Below, one piece after another: positions 12,440 to 22,295 of a stretch of 64,000 nt of DNA (position 1 is the stretch's first letter; every line of letters starts with the position of its first letter). The stretch is taken from the NCBI RefSeq assembly GCF_030704535.1, contig NC_081811.1, positions 1,189,501 to 1,253,500 on the forward strand. The letters are read 5' to 3'. The DNA comes from Vitis vinifera. Lineage: Eukaryota; Streptophyta; Magnoliopsida; Vitales; Vitaceae. Under the pieces are notes generated by a model that was given only the letters and a program-made list of their open reading frames with translations, did not search any database and was not told the origin of the DNA. The position numbers and the translations under genes are program-made.

Positions 12440-13118
12440 TGTTAACCAAACATTTGTAAACTTTATGCGGAAATAATTATTTTAAAAAACAATTTTGGAT
12501 GCATAAAACAAAATAAATGTAAGTATTAAAATAATGATCATATTCTTACCTTAATCCATGATACCAATAACACTTTTGAAGTGAGATTGAGCCACCTTGT
12601 GAATTGGATTGTCAAGGTTTTCAACTCACTACTCTCATATAGTGGATGGGTCACTTGTGGTGTATGTTGTTAAAAATAAAATAACAAAAAAGACATGAGA
12701 ATGAGAGTGTGGCTCAGAACCTCAACTTATAAAAAATTGTACATCTCTTAGTCTTCCCATCAAAGACTATATGGGAGTTATACTCATTATTTACACCCAT
12801 TATGTACAAATTAATGGGTAATTAATGGGTAATGGTGGGTTATTAACTTGAATGCATCTTTATAATGGCATAGGTTATACTTTTCCATTTTCCTCCATTA
12901 CTCATAAACAGAATGTACCAAATAAATTTCATAATGATGGGGTTACAAAAGTTGTAACACCACATTCATATAAATTAAATTTTCCAACTCCCCATTTTTA
13001 ATTTGAGTCTTCCATACATAAGACTCTTGGATGCCCAATCAATTGATTCACCTACCTATCAATTGATACCCTTAAATAATATTTACAATGGTCACACATT
13101 ATAGGAAAAAAGCTAACA
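12440..13118 (-). repeat. 3' LTR of the copia element (left in window)
   Basis: On the plus strand it begins TGTTAACCAAACATTT and ends AAAAAGCTAACA, so the ends are TG...CA. It pairs with 18190-18878. In the first ~140 bases I count about seven substitutions between the two LTRs plus a small indel, so the insertion is not recent. Confidence 0.88.
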
Positions 13119-13133
13119 ATCTCCCACTTGGCC
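13119..13133 (-). other. Polypurine tract of the copia element
   Basis: The minus strand reads GGCCAAGTGGGAGAT directly before the 3' LTR. A purine-rich run at this position primes plus-strand DNA synthesis in LTR elements. Confidence 0.7.
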
Positions 13134-13508
13134 TACATAATTATATTTGTAATAGATTAAAACATAATGTGGTCATAACAATTTCTCAAAAATAAGCATC
13201 CCTTACGTTAAGATTATGTTTCATGGAACCACTAACACCAAATCATTGAAATGATTGGATCACACAACGATCCAATATTCTTCAAGAATTATAGTACTAG
13301 CACCTCCATTAACATGAATCAATGACTTTTATGACATTAGTAACATTAAGGTGATAATGCTAATTCATTCACATAATGGTCCCCTCAACTTTTAAACATC
13401 TAGATTGTGCACAAAATGGATGTATAAAAGTAACATAATAATCATCAATATATCATAATCAAGAACTTTATTCTCATTATAATGTGATCACATACATTAC
13501 ACTCTCAA

Positions 13509-13811
13509 TCAATCTAAAATTGACAAACTTGCCACCAAGCCCATGCGCACAACATAATCCATAAAAAGCTTAGGTGGAAGACCTTTTGTCAATGGATCTA
13601 CCAACATGAGTGTATTTTTAATATGTTCAAAAGAGACAACTCCATTTTGAACTTTATCCCTGACAACCAGATACTTAATATCAATGTGCTTTGATCCTCT
13701 TGTAGTTTTATTATTTTTAGAGAATCGCACAACAACACTATTATCACAATATATTCTCAATGGTCTCATTATCGAATCAATAACATGAAGCCCTGAGACA
13801 AAGTTTCTCAA
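13509..13811 (-). pseudogene. Copia RNase H C-terminal fragment
   Basis: The translation includes LRIYCDNSVVVRFSKNN, GSKHIDIKYLVVRDKV and DPLTKGLPPKLF, matching the end of copia RNase H, where the consensus reads CDN..A......N, KHI.I....RD and DPLTKGL. It is separated from the upstream RT/RNase H fragment (13851-14300) by a break near 13812-13850. This is the last coding segment before the 3' LTR. Confidence 0.85.
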
Positions 13812-13850
13812 CCATATTGCATGACATGTGGATTCATAACATACTACATA

Positions 13851-14300
13851 TTATGTCTCCATTGTAGAAAAAGCTATTAATGATTGTTTATGGCTCTTCC
13901 ATGAAATAGGTCCATTTGATAACATAAAAATATAGTCAGATGTAGACTTTCTGGTATCCTTACGGTCGGCATAATCAGAATCAAAATAACCAATAATCTC
14001 TAGATTATTTGTTCTTCTATATGTAAGAATGTAGTATTTAGTCTCTTGCAAATAACGCAATACTTTCTTAACTACTTTCCAATGATCAATACTTGGATTA
14101 CTTTGGTATCGACCAAGTAGGCCTACCACATAAGCTATGTTTGGTCGAGTGTAAACTTGAGCATACATGATACTCCCTACTGCATAAGCATAAGGAATTT
14201 TATCCATTTGTTTCTTTTCAAGATCATTTTTAGGACATTGAAGTTCATGAAATAAGTCCTCTTTCACAATAGGAGCAACACTGCTATAACAATTTTGCAT
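13851..14300 (-). pseudogene. Copia RT end / RNase H N-terminal fragment
   Basis: Motifs include YAYAVGSIMYAQVYTRPNIAY (thumb region of copia reverse transcriptase), VLRYLQETKYYILTY and YFDSDYADRKDTRKSTSDYIF (start of RNase H). It overlaps the preceding RT fragment in another frame at 14264-14300, which marks a frameshift. Confidence 0.88.
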
Positions 14301-14758
14301 GTTGAATCTTTTAATAATTTTTCAATATAGTTCTTTTGGGATAATCCTAATAATCCACATGACCTATCTCGATGAATTTCAATTTCTATCACATAGAATG
14401 CTTCACCAAGATCTTTCATATCAAAATTCTTGGATAAAAATTGCTTGGTCTCAAAAATAATTCCCACATTGTTGCTAGCAAGCAACATATCATCAACATA
14501 CAATACAATAATACAAATTTTGCTCCCACTAATCTTAAGGTGTATACATTGATTCACTAGATTCTCTTTGAAACCAAAAGTGATGAGAATTTCATGGAAC
14601 TTAAGATACCATTGTCTAGAAGCCTGCTTTAAACCATATATGGACTTTTTAAGTTTACATACCATATGTGTCTTGCTTTTATCCTGAAAACCCTCAAGTT
14701 GATCCATATAAACCTCTTCATGCAAGTCATCATTCAAAAAGGCAGTTTTAACGTCCAT
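14264..14758 (-). pseudogene. Copia reverse transcriptase fragment
   Basis: Contains [34 protein letters not shown] and the catalytic LYVDDML box, all hallmarks of Ty1-copia reverse transcriptase. The start of the domain lies upstream at about 14760-14990 in broken frames. The catalytic YVDD is intact, but the fragment is cut at both ends. Confidence 0.92.
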
Positions 14759-14988
14759 CTAATGTAACTCTCGGTCCAAATGAGCTACTAAAGTCATGAC
14801 TATTCTTAAGGAATCTTTCTTGGAAACAAGAGAAAATGTTTCCTTATAGTTGATTCCTTCTTTTTTAGTGTATCCTTTTGCAACTAACCTGGCCTTGTAT
14901 CTTTAGACATTGCCCTTAGAATCATGTTTGGTTTTAAAAATCCATTGCAACCAATAGTTTTAATTCCTTTGGGCAATTTTATAAGATC

Positions 14989-15330
14989 TCAAACTTCATT
15001 ATCTTTCATTGATTTCAACTGTTCTTCCATAGCATAAATCCATAGAGTTGAATTTTCACTATTGATGGTTTGACCATAAGAAGTAGGATCACTTTCCAAG
15101 CCAACATCATAATCACACTCATTAAGATAAACTTCATAGTCATTTGATATAGCAGGTTTTTTCTTTTTTTGTGATCTACGTAAAGATACTTCTGTAGTTG
15201 GTACATTCTCATTTTCAGTACGAGAAACCTCTTGAGTTACACGATATTCCATCATTGGTGTTGATACTTCATTAGAGGTTAACTTTTTAAGCTTAGTTCT
15301 CCCACTAAAATATTCATTTTCTAAAAACAC
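14989..15330 (-). pseudogene. Copia integrase tail / linker fragment
   Basis: A low-complexity acidic and basic linker ending in WIYAMEEQLKSMKDNEV, which matches the 'W..AM..E..S...N..W' region just before copia reverse transcriptase. It lies between the integrase fragment 15487-15714 and the RT fragment. Confidence 0.7.
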
Positions 15331-15486
15331 AGTATGTCTAGTTTCAACAATTTTAGGGCCCTAACCATGACAATAAAATCTAAAACTTTTTGATTTTTTA
15401 GGATAGTCAATGAAATTACAACTTATGGTTTTATAATCCAATTTTTTTATTTGAGGGTTAAAAAATTTAGCTTCAGTTGGACATCC

Positions 15487-15714
15487 TCATACATGTAAAT
15501 AATTCAAAGTCAGTTTCCTACCCACCCATAACTCGTAAGGAGTTTTGGGTACAACCTTACTAGGAACACGATTAAGAATGTGAACAATAGTTTTCAATGC
15601 TTCACCCCACAAAAATTCAGGCAAGGTTGAGTTACTCATCATACTTCTAACCATGTCAATTAGAGTACGATTTCGTCGCTCTACTACACCATTTTGCTCT
15701 GGTGTTCCAGGCAT
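15487..15714 (-). pseudogene. Copia integrase fragment with the catalytic Glu
   Basis: [19 protein letters not shown] carries the third acidic residue (E) of the integrase D,D,E core. [10 protein letters not shown] and PYELWVGRK follow, as in copia elements. A stop separates it from the integrase N-terminal fragment at 15847-16176. Confidence 0.92.
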
Positions 15715-15846
15715 TGTGTAGTTTGCAATGATACCATGTTCTCTTAAAAATAAGGCAAAAGCACTAAGATGTTGACCTGATTCGGTGAACCTACCATAAT
15801 ATTCACCACATCTATCAGATCTTACACTTTTAATTCGCCGATTGAG

Positions 15847-16176
15847 TTAATTTTCAACCCCAACTTTATAAATCTTAAAAACATCTAATGCTTCAGATTT
15901 TTCACAAATAAGATACACATAAGAATCCCTTGAAAAGTCATCAATAAAACTAAAAAAGTACTTATGTCCATTGATAGTTGGAATTAAATAAGGTCTCCAA
16001 ATGTTAGAATGAATACATTCTAACAATTCAGTAGCCCTTGAGGCACCCTTTTTCTTAACCTTAATGTATTTTCCTTTTATGCATTCAACACAACTAGTAA
16101 AATTAGAAAAATCAAGTGAAGTCAAAATTTTATCTTTAATAAGACGTTCCATCATTTCTCTTGAAATGTGACCCAA
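15847..16176 (-). pseudogene. Copia pre-integrase / integrase core fragment, first Asp changed
   Basis: MGHISREMMERLIKD and CVECIKGK belong to the zinc-binding pre-integrase region (MGH...M..L, C..C). The core follows with HSNIWRPYLIPT and YFFSFIDDFSR. In copia integrases the first catalytic residue is the D of H[ST]D[IL]; here it reads N. The second Asp (FIDD) is retained. The substitution alone would abolish catalysis. Confidence 0.85.
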
Positions 16177-16527
16177 TCACTTATGCCACAATATGGATGA
16201 ATTTTCATTCACTCGATTTCGCTTTTTAAAGAATTCATACACATTATAAGATAAAAGAGACTGTAAATATTTGCAATCTAAATTCAATGAATAAAGATTA
16301 CCATGTAAAGTGCTAGAGCCAACCAAACAAGAATTATAGAACAAGGAAACTCCATTATTTCCAAACTTTAATTCATATCCATAAGAATCAAGTCTTGAAA
16401 CTGAAATTAGGTTTCTAGTAAAAATAGGAACATAAATTGTATCTACTAAATCCATAATGAAACCAATATCCAAAATTAAACGAAGAGTGTCTATAGCCTC
16501 AATTTCCACTTCTATTCCATTTCCCAA
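16177..16527 (-). pseudogene. Copia protease C-terminal fragment
   Basis: DTIYVPIFTRNLISVSRLDSYGYELKFGNNGVSLFYN matches the region just after the copia protease core (VL.VP....NLISVS.L). The protease active-site triad DTGA is encoded just upstream at 16603-16614, with a stop codon just before IDTGA (after PNSW) and another after the following HITNSL. Confidence 0.85.
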
Positions 16528-16664
16528 AGTAATGGTTCGCTCTCATTTACTTAGTGTCTTGCTTGTAAGGTATCCCTATAATGAATTCGTTATGTGAATG
16601 CTTGCACCAGTGTCAATCTACCAAGAGTTTGGTGGTATATCAACTAAATAAGATTCATAAGACA

Positions 16665-16937
16665 CTAAGCATTAAGTTTTACATTTCTTTTCCAACCAAG
16701 CTTTAAAGCCAGAACAATCTCTTCTTTTGTAACCTTTCTTGTGGCAAAAATGACATTGTATCTTATTTTTGTCCTTTTGCCCATTGTGAGATACATCATT
16801 ACCTTGCTTTTTTTTTTCTTATCTTTACCTTTCTTGAATGATTTTTTATTTGGACCAATAGTGAAGTGAGCTATATCAAGTTTTTCCACTTTAAGTCTCT
16901 CTTTTTCTTGAACACACATGACAATTAGTTTACTCAT
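16665..16937 (-). pseudogene. Copia gag C-terminal / zinc-knuckle region, frameshifted
   Basis: A Lys-rich stretch precedes the nucleocapsid zinc knuckle. The CxxC...HxxxxC pattern (CHFCHKKGYKRRDC) is readable only in a neighbouring frame at about 16715-16760, so a frameshift lies near 16780. The gag N-terminal part is at 16941-17486. Confidence 0.7.
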
Positions 16938-16940
16938 TTT

Positions 16941-17486
16941 TCACTTATCCTTCTGAGTATTATAATTAATTTTGAAATGACCAAATTGTAAAAGAATGGA
17001 AGTCATTATGAAGTGAACAAAAAAACCTTCAGAAACTGTCATGTTCATTCCTTTCAATTGAGAAGTCATGTCACTCATCTTCATGATGTGCTCATGTACA
17101 CCACTATGACGATCATATTTCATTGTTATCATTTTGATCATAAGAGTACTTGCCAAGGGCTTGGAAGTTCCTAAGAATTGTTCTTCAACTGATTTAGTAT
17201 AGCTCATTGCATTATTTGAATCCGAGATTGCTTCATGAATTGCAGGAGTGATTGAACCTTTCATAATCATTAGACTCATGCAATTAAAGCGCTCCCACTT
17301 TTCATACAAAGCCTTTTGTTCATAAGTACTTTCAGGAATAGGCTTTGTGGGTGTAGGCTCTCTTAAGGCATAGTCCAAATCCATGCAACCAAGAACAATT
17401 CCAATTTGTTCCTTCCATTTTTTAAAATTTGCCCCACTTAATTGTTCAATACCAGACAAATAGCATGTAATAGCACTAAGATTCAT
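16941..17486 (-). pseudogene. Copia gag N-terminal fragment
   Basis: LSGANFKKWKEQIGIVLGCMDLDYAL is the typical start of the plant copia gag (UBN2 family), followed by MSLMIMKGSITPAIHEAI and a MKYDRHSGVHEHIMKMSDM stretch. It is the first coding segment after the 5' LTR, and ends at a stop before the zinc-knuckle part. Confidence 0.88.
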
Positions 17487-18174
17487 TGCTGCAAAATAAA
17501 ATTTAATTCAAAAGGAAAATTATTTTATGTCATGACAATATTTAACACCACACTTTACAATAATCTAACTACAACAAAAATTAAGTTAGATATCACATTA
17601 ATCATAAACATAAGAGATCATATCATAGTTCTTTCGTTGGACTGAACTACAATCATATAATTCAAAAGTACATTATTATAATCCCCCCGTTGGGTTGAAT
17701 TATAATAATTCATAAATTATATAGATATGACATAATTATTAAAATAAAAGTATTGAAACGTAGAGAAGTTTAATACCATTGGGGAAAAACTTCATCAACC
17801 TTTTATTATTAAACTCTTGTCATATAATCAAACATAGTGATAATCCTCCGTTGGGTTGATCAACACTTGTTTCATAAGTTGAACAACACACACATACACA
17901 CGTATATATATGATCATTTTCAAATAAACAAGTAAATAAACATACATACTAGAACAATTATTTCTTGAGATTTCCATAATCACACATTTAAATTACTAAT
18001 CATATTTTTGCAACTTTCATAAAATCATGCAATAGATATGATTGAAATCATGAAACATTGAAAATGTGTGTTACTACATCATTCATATGCATCACATCAT
18101 ATATATTTTAGTTGTCCATAAGATCAAACAATAGTCAAAAAATGAAAAATATGTTTTATGATCCAAAATTGGTT

Positions 18175-18189
18175 AGATCTTATACCAAT
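18175..18189 (-). other. Primer-binding-site-like sequence of the copia element
   Basis: The minus strand reads TTGGTATAAGATC three bases after the 5' LTR end. It resembles the initiator-Met tRNA 3' end complement (TGGTATCAGAGC) used by plant copia elements, with a few changes. Confidence 0.6.
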
Positions 18190-18878
18190 TGTTAACCAAA
18201 CATTTATAAACTTTATGCGGAAATAATTATTTTAAAAAACAATTTTGGATGGATAAAACAAAATAAATGTAAGTACTAAAATAATTATCATATTCTTACA
18301 TTGATCCATGATACCAACAACATGCACTTTTGAAGTGAGATTGAGTCATCTTGTGAATTAGATTGTCAAGGTTTTTAACTCACTACTCTCATATAGTGGA
18401 TAGGTCACTTGTGTGGTGTATGTTGTTAAAAATAAAACAACAAAAAAAACATGAGAATGAGAGTGTGGCTTAGGACCTCAACTTATAAAAAATTGTACAT
18501 CTCTTAGTCTTCCCATCAAAGACTATATGGGAGTTATACTCATTATTTACACTCATTGTGTACAAATTAATGGGTAATGATGGGTTATTAACTTGAATGC
18601 ATCTCTATAATTGCATAAGTTATACTTTTCCATTTTCCTCCATTACTCATAAACAAAATTTATCAAATAAATTTCATAATGATGGGGTTACAAAAGTTAT
18701 AACGCCACATTCATATAAATTAAATTTTCTAACTCCCCATTTTTAATTTGAGTCTTCCATACATAAGACTCTTGGATGCCCAATCAATTGATTCACTTAC
18801 CTATCAATTGATACCCTTAAATAATATTTACACAAATATAATTATATATGGCCACACATTATAGGAAAAAAGCTAAAA
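18190..18878 (-). repeat. 5' LTR of the copia element (right in window)
   Basis: Pairs with 12440-13118. It begins TGTTAACCAAACATTT on the plus strand and ends AAAAAAGCTAAAA, where the terminal CA/TG pair has mutated. It is followed directly by the second ATTCA. Confidence 0.88.
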
Positions 18879-18883
18879 ATTCA

Positions 18884-19089
18884 TCTTTACTCTAACCAAT
18901 TTTTCTTTCATGTATGAAACATATGGCCATTGATTTTAACTTCATTCATGACCAAGCTCGAAACGGTGCTCTTCACGTTGCTCATGTATCATTTGAAAAT
19001 CAACTAGTGGATGCTCTAATGAAACCACTTCCATGTGCCCACTTTGTTTCTCTCATGTTCAAGATTAGACTCTCCACCTGGCGGGGGCA
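18884..19089 (+). pseudogene. Old copia remnant, RNase H C-terminus (right piece)
   Basis: After the second ATTCA the plus-strand frame continues the RNase H begun at 12439: KHMAIDFNFIHDQARNGAL, HVSFENQLVDALMKPLP and STWRGHDKGS. These are the copia KHI.IDFHF.RDQ and DQLADALTKPLP motifs. The GCGGGGGCA at about 19081-19089 is its polypurine tract. Confidence 0.85.
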
Positions 19090-19266
19090 TGATAAAGGAA
19101 GTTAATATATTCTCTTCCAATCACTAATTTGTTTCCTTTTGTAAATAAAATATTGACTATAAATAAGTTATATTCTAAGTTATGATTTTAGGTAATTAGG
19201 AAACTTTATATATATATATATAAGAAAAAATATATAATAATTTACCATTCTCATTCATCTTCAACA
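19090..19266 (+). repeat. Probable 3' LTR of the old copia remnant
   Basis: TGATAAAGGAAGTTAA begins right after the polypurine tract and the block ends CATCTTCAACA, giving TG...CA ends and 177 bp. No second LTR was found upstream of 12080, so the right limit is inferred from the ends only. Confidence 0.5.
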
Positions 19267-20936
19267 ATCCCAATAGATGAAGAGCAAGAGTAGCTAGTAA
19301 GGAAAGGAAACCAAAAATGAATCAACACATTTTATTGAAAAACTTCTCATTGGTCAAATTTAATATTCAACTCAAATATCTAAATTTTTTCTAAAAATGA
19401 AAAATAAACACACCTCATTGATGTAGAAAAGTTTTGAAGCTTCACCATAACTCTCTAATATGACAATAAGTTTAAATAATAGGTTTTCAACCCTAATTCA
19501 ATAGCTTAGATTGAATCAAGAATTCTATACAATGTAATCAAAACATGATCAATCCAATAAAAGACGAACACATTTTAAGTAATAGTTAATCTATGATCCT
19601 TAAGTTGTTGACTCTATTTTTATAAAAATATAACAATTTAAAACTTAGTTAATCAATTTTTTTTTATTTCATCTACCATCTCAACATACCTACCGTTACC
19701 TCTAACTTTCTTTAATTATGTCCATATTTGAAATGATAAGAGTTTGAAGGGTTTAAAACATCTCAACAGAGAATATAATAATAGGATGATCCAAAATTAT
19801 TAACACACAAAGGCATTCACAAATTCAATTATTTTCTAATTGAAATTGAAAATTTAAAAAATCATCATAAACAAAATCTTATAACTTCTTTCAAAACAAT
19901 TTATTAGAAGTCAACTTTCTATTGGATATGAAATTTTGAAATAGTTTAGTTGATACAATTCACTCACAAGAATAATTCAAGTGAAATTGTCTTTGAGTTC
20001 AAAGATGTCCCCCCATATTTAGGAGAATGTCTCTACTTCAGTTTCATAATCAAATTCATGGTAGACAATTCGTAGCAGACATTTTTTTAGCCTTGTTTAC
20101 ATTTGTTCCTATTCGTTTAGTTTTTTAAAAAGAAAAATCTATGAGCGAAGTTTTTAGGTGTGTAGATTAACACAAGGAAACCACTGGCTTTCCTTATAAG
20201 CTATTATGCAACTTTTATTAGATAAAAGCGAAGTCTAATTGTTTCAATTAGACCGAAATCGACTCACAATGTGGAAAAACACTTTTTTTACCTATAAAAA
20301 AAATGAGGAACTTTCAATAGCTCTAGTGATAATCCTCTTCAAATTTCATACGTTTATAGTTTTATATTTTAATATCATTTATTTACATCTTTCGTGTAAC
20401 GATTTATATTGGTCCTAAAAATGAATTTCACTTACATTAATTGGATTTAGTTTTTTTTTTTGAAAATGATGTTATTAATTTGTAAAATAAAAGGTGAAGT
20501 GAAAGAGACTCATCTAAATTATGGACATGTTCCACCGAGGACTCTTCCTTTGTCGATTCATCATTTAAAAAATTCAAAATTTTGAAAACTATCCGTTAAG
20601 ACTCCTCTTCGTCTTATCACGTGATTGTCAATTTCCATGGGCCTTTTTTTTTTTCTCTTTTGAAAAAGTAGACTACTATACTTTATTTTGAGACTGAAAT
20701 GTAACGCTTACTTTAATATAAAATAGGACATTTACTTTAATATTTACTTTAATATAAAATATAAAATATGATTGATCCTGCTAGTTTTATTTTCTAAATG
20801 GTCTTCTTTCGCTAGTCAATATTTAACAATTTTTATAAATAAATAAAAATTTAAAAAAAAAATCTGCTTTACTATTAGTTCAGGCATATTTAATTTTAAT
20901 TTATAATTAAAATTTTGAAAATATGTTAATGATTTA
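19267..20936. other. Intergenic sequence, no gene seen
   Basis: AT-rich, with many stops in all frames and no recognisable motif. Confidence 0.5.
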
Positions 20937-20939
20937 GGT

Positions 20940-21745
20940 CTTGTTTGGTAATGATTTTAAAAATTAGTTTTAAAAAATAATTTTTAATGATAATTTTCAA
21001 AAACTGTTCTATGATGTTTTGTTTGAGAATCTCAAATACTTTTAACCCATTTTAATTATTTTTAAAAAATAATTTTTATATTTGGTGTTTTTTTTAATCA
21101 TTCTATATATTTGTATTATGAAAAATAATTAAAAGTGTCTTGTTGAAGAAAATAAAAAGAACAAGATTGTTGCAGAAAACAAAGTGCAAACCGAAAAAAC
21201 AAAGTATTAGAAAATTCTGGATTGAAAGAGTGGAAACGTGTTCTGTTCTTTTATCATCCGATTGCTTTACATGTGTTTTTATATCTACAATCTAACTCTG
21301 GTTACCAACTAATGGTTACTAATTGACCATAGTTATAGTTACATAGGTTAACTAACTTCCTAACTAAATATGATTAGCTTAACAAAAAGATATTATCTAA
21401 AAATGTCTTAAATTTTTTAGACAACTATTTTTAAGAATAATTTTCTATTTTTTAAAACAGAAAAACAAATTTGAGAAAAACGGTTTTTTATTCTTAAAAT
21501 ATAAAATATGGTGTTTTTAAATAACATTTTTTAATTGTTTTTATTTTTTAAGAGTTGTTTTAAAAACTAATTATATAAATATGTAAAATTATTAAAAATA
21601 AAACACTAGATATAAAAATTAATTTTAAAAATATTAAAATTTTTAAAAAATATTTCAAGTTTTCAAATTGGCTTTTGTTCTAGAATAATTTTTAAAAATT
21701 ATTTTACAAATCTATTTTCAAAAACAAATGGCAAATAAGCCTGAT
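20940..21745. repeat. AT-rich dispersed repeat, split by a short LTR-like insertion
   Basis: TTGTTTGGTAATGATTTTAAAA at the left and TTTCAAAAACAAATGGCAAA at the right are weakly inverted ends of an AT-rich block. Similar blocks occur at about 1263-1575 and 61313-61760. The block is interrupted at 21141-21403. Confidence 0.35.
21141..21403. mobile_element. Possible short solo LTR with TGTCT duplication
   Basis: A less AT-rich 263-bp block starting TGTTGAAGAAAATAAAAAG interrupts the surrounding repeat. TGTCT lies on both sides (21136-21140, 21404-21408). The right end lacks a clean CA. TTAACA occurs 20 bp earlier, so the exact end is uncertain. Confidence 0.4.
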
Positions 21746-22085
21746 CTCTTTGTTTTATATTTTTAAAAATAGAAAATAAAAAATAATTTGAAAATATAGT
21801 GTTGTAGTTGTTACACCTGTTTTTTTATTTTTTGGAGAAAGAAATTTTTTCTCAAAAATAATAGATAATAATTATTAAATATTTTTGTTTTTTTATTTTA
21901 AAAATAAAATATAAAGTTAGACTACCAGACATTAATTCCTTAATCGAGAAGCCATTACCGAAAACCTCCCAGAAAGAGAATCACAGCACTAAGTATTTTC
22001 TTTTCTTCCAAACAAGGGTAAAGTGATTTCGCCTGAAAGGTCCAGAAAGTCCAGATTCATCCACGTTGGACTGGGCTCTTTCTCC

Positions 22086-22091
22086 CACGTG
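22086..22091. promoter_or_regulatory. G-box CACGTG upstream of LFG
   Basis: CCCACGTGTC lies 205 bp before the LFG start codon. ACGTGTC is a G-box/ABRE-type bZIP and bHLH site in plants. Its function here is inferred from position. Confidence 0.4.
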
Positions 22092-22295
22092 TCAACTTGC
22101 TTACACGGGCGCGATGATTCAAGAACCTTCCCATCTCTTCTCGCCATAATCCCCAGAACGGCTTATTTTACATTCTCCAAACCCCCAACTTTCTCACTCA
22201 AATTTTCTCACACTTTCTCGCCAAGGTATTCTGATTCATTCTCTTGATTTCAGTGATTTGAGTGTGGTGGATTGTGATTGTTTCAATCTGCGAAG

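Larger units (their letters stand above)
12440..18878 (-). mobile_element. Copia-type LTR retrotransposon, near complete but degenerate, 6.4 kb
   Basis: Two LTRs of about 679 and 689 bp flank a minus-strand interior read as gag, protease, integrase, reverse transcriptase, RNase H, the Ty1-copia order. The flanks are ATTCA on both sides. A polypurine tract abuts the 3' LTR (13119-13133), and a primer-binding-like TTGGTATAAGATC abuts the 5' LTR on the minus strand. Nearly every domain is split by stops or shifts, so no functional polyprotein can be made. It landed inside the RNase H codons of an older copia copy. Confidence 0.9.
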
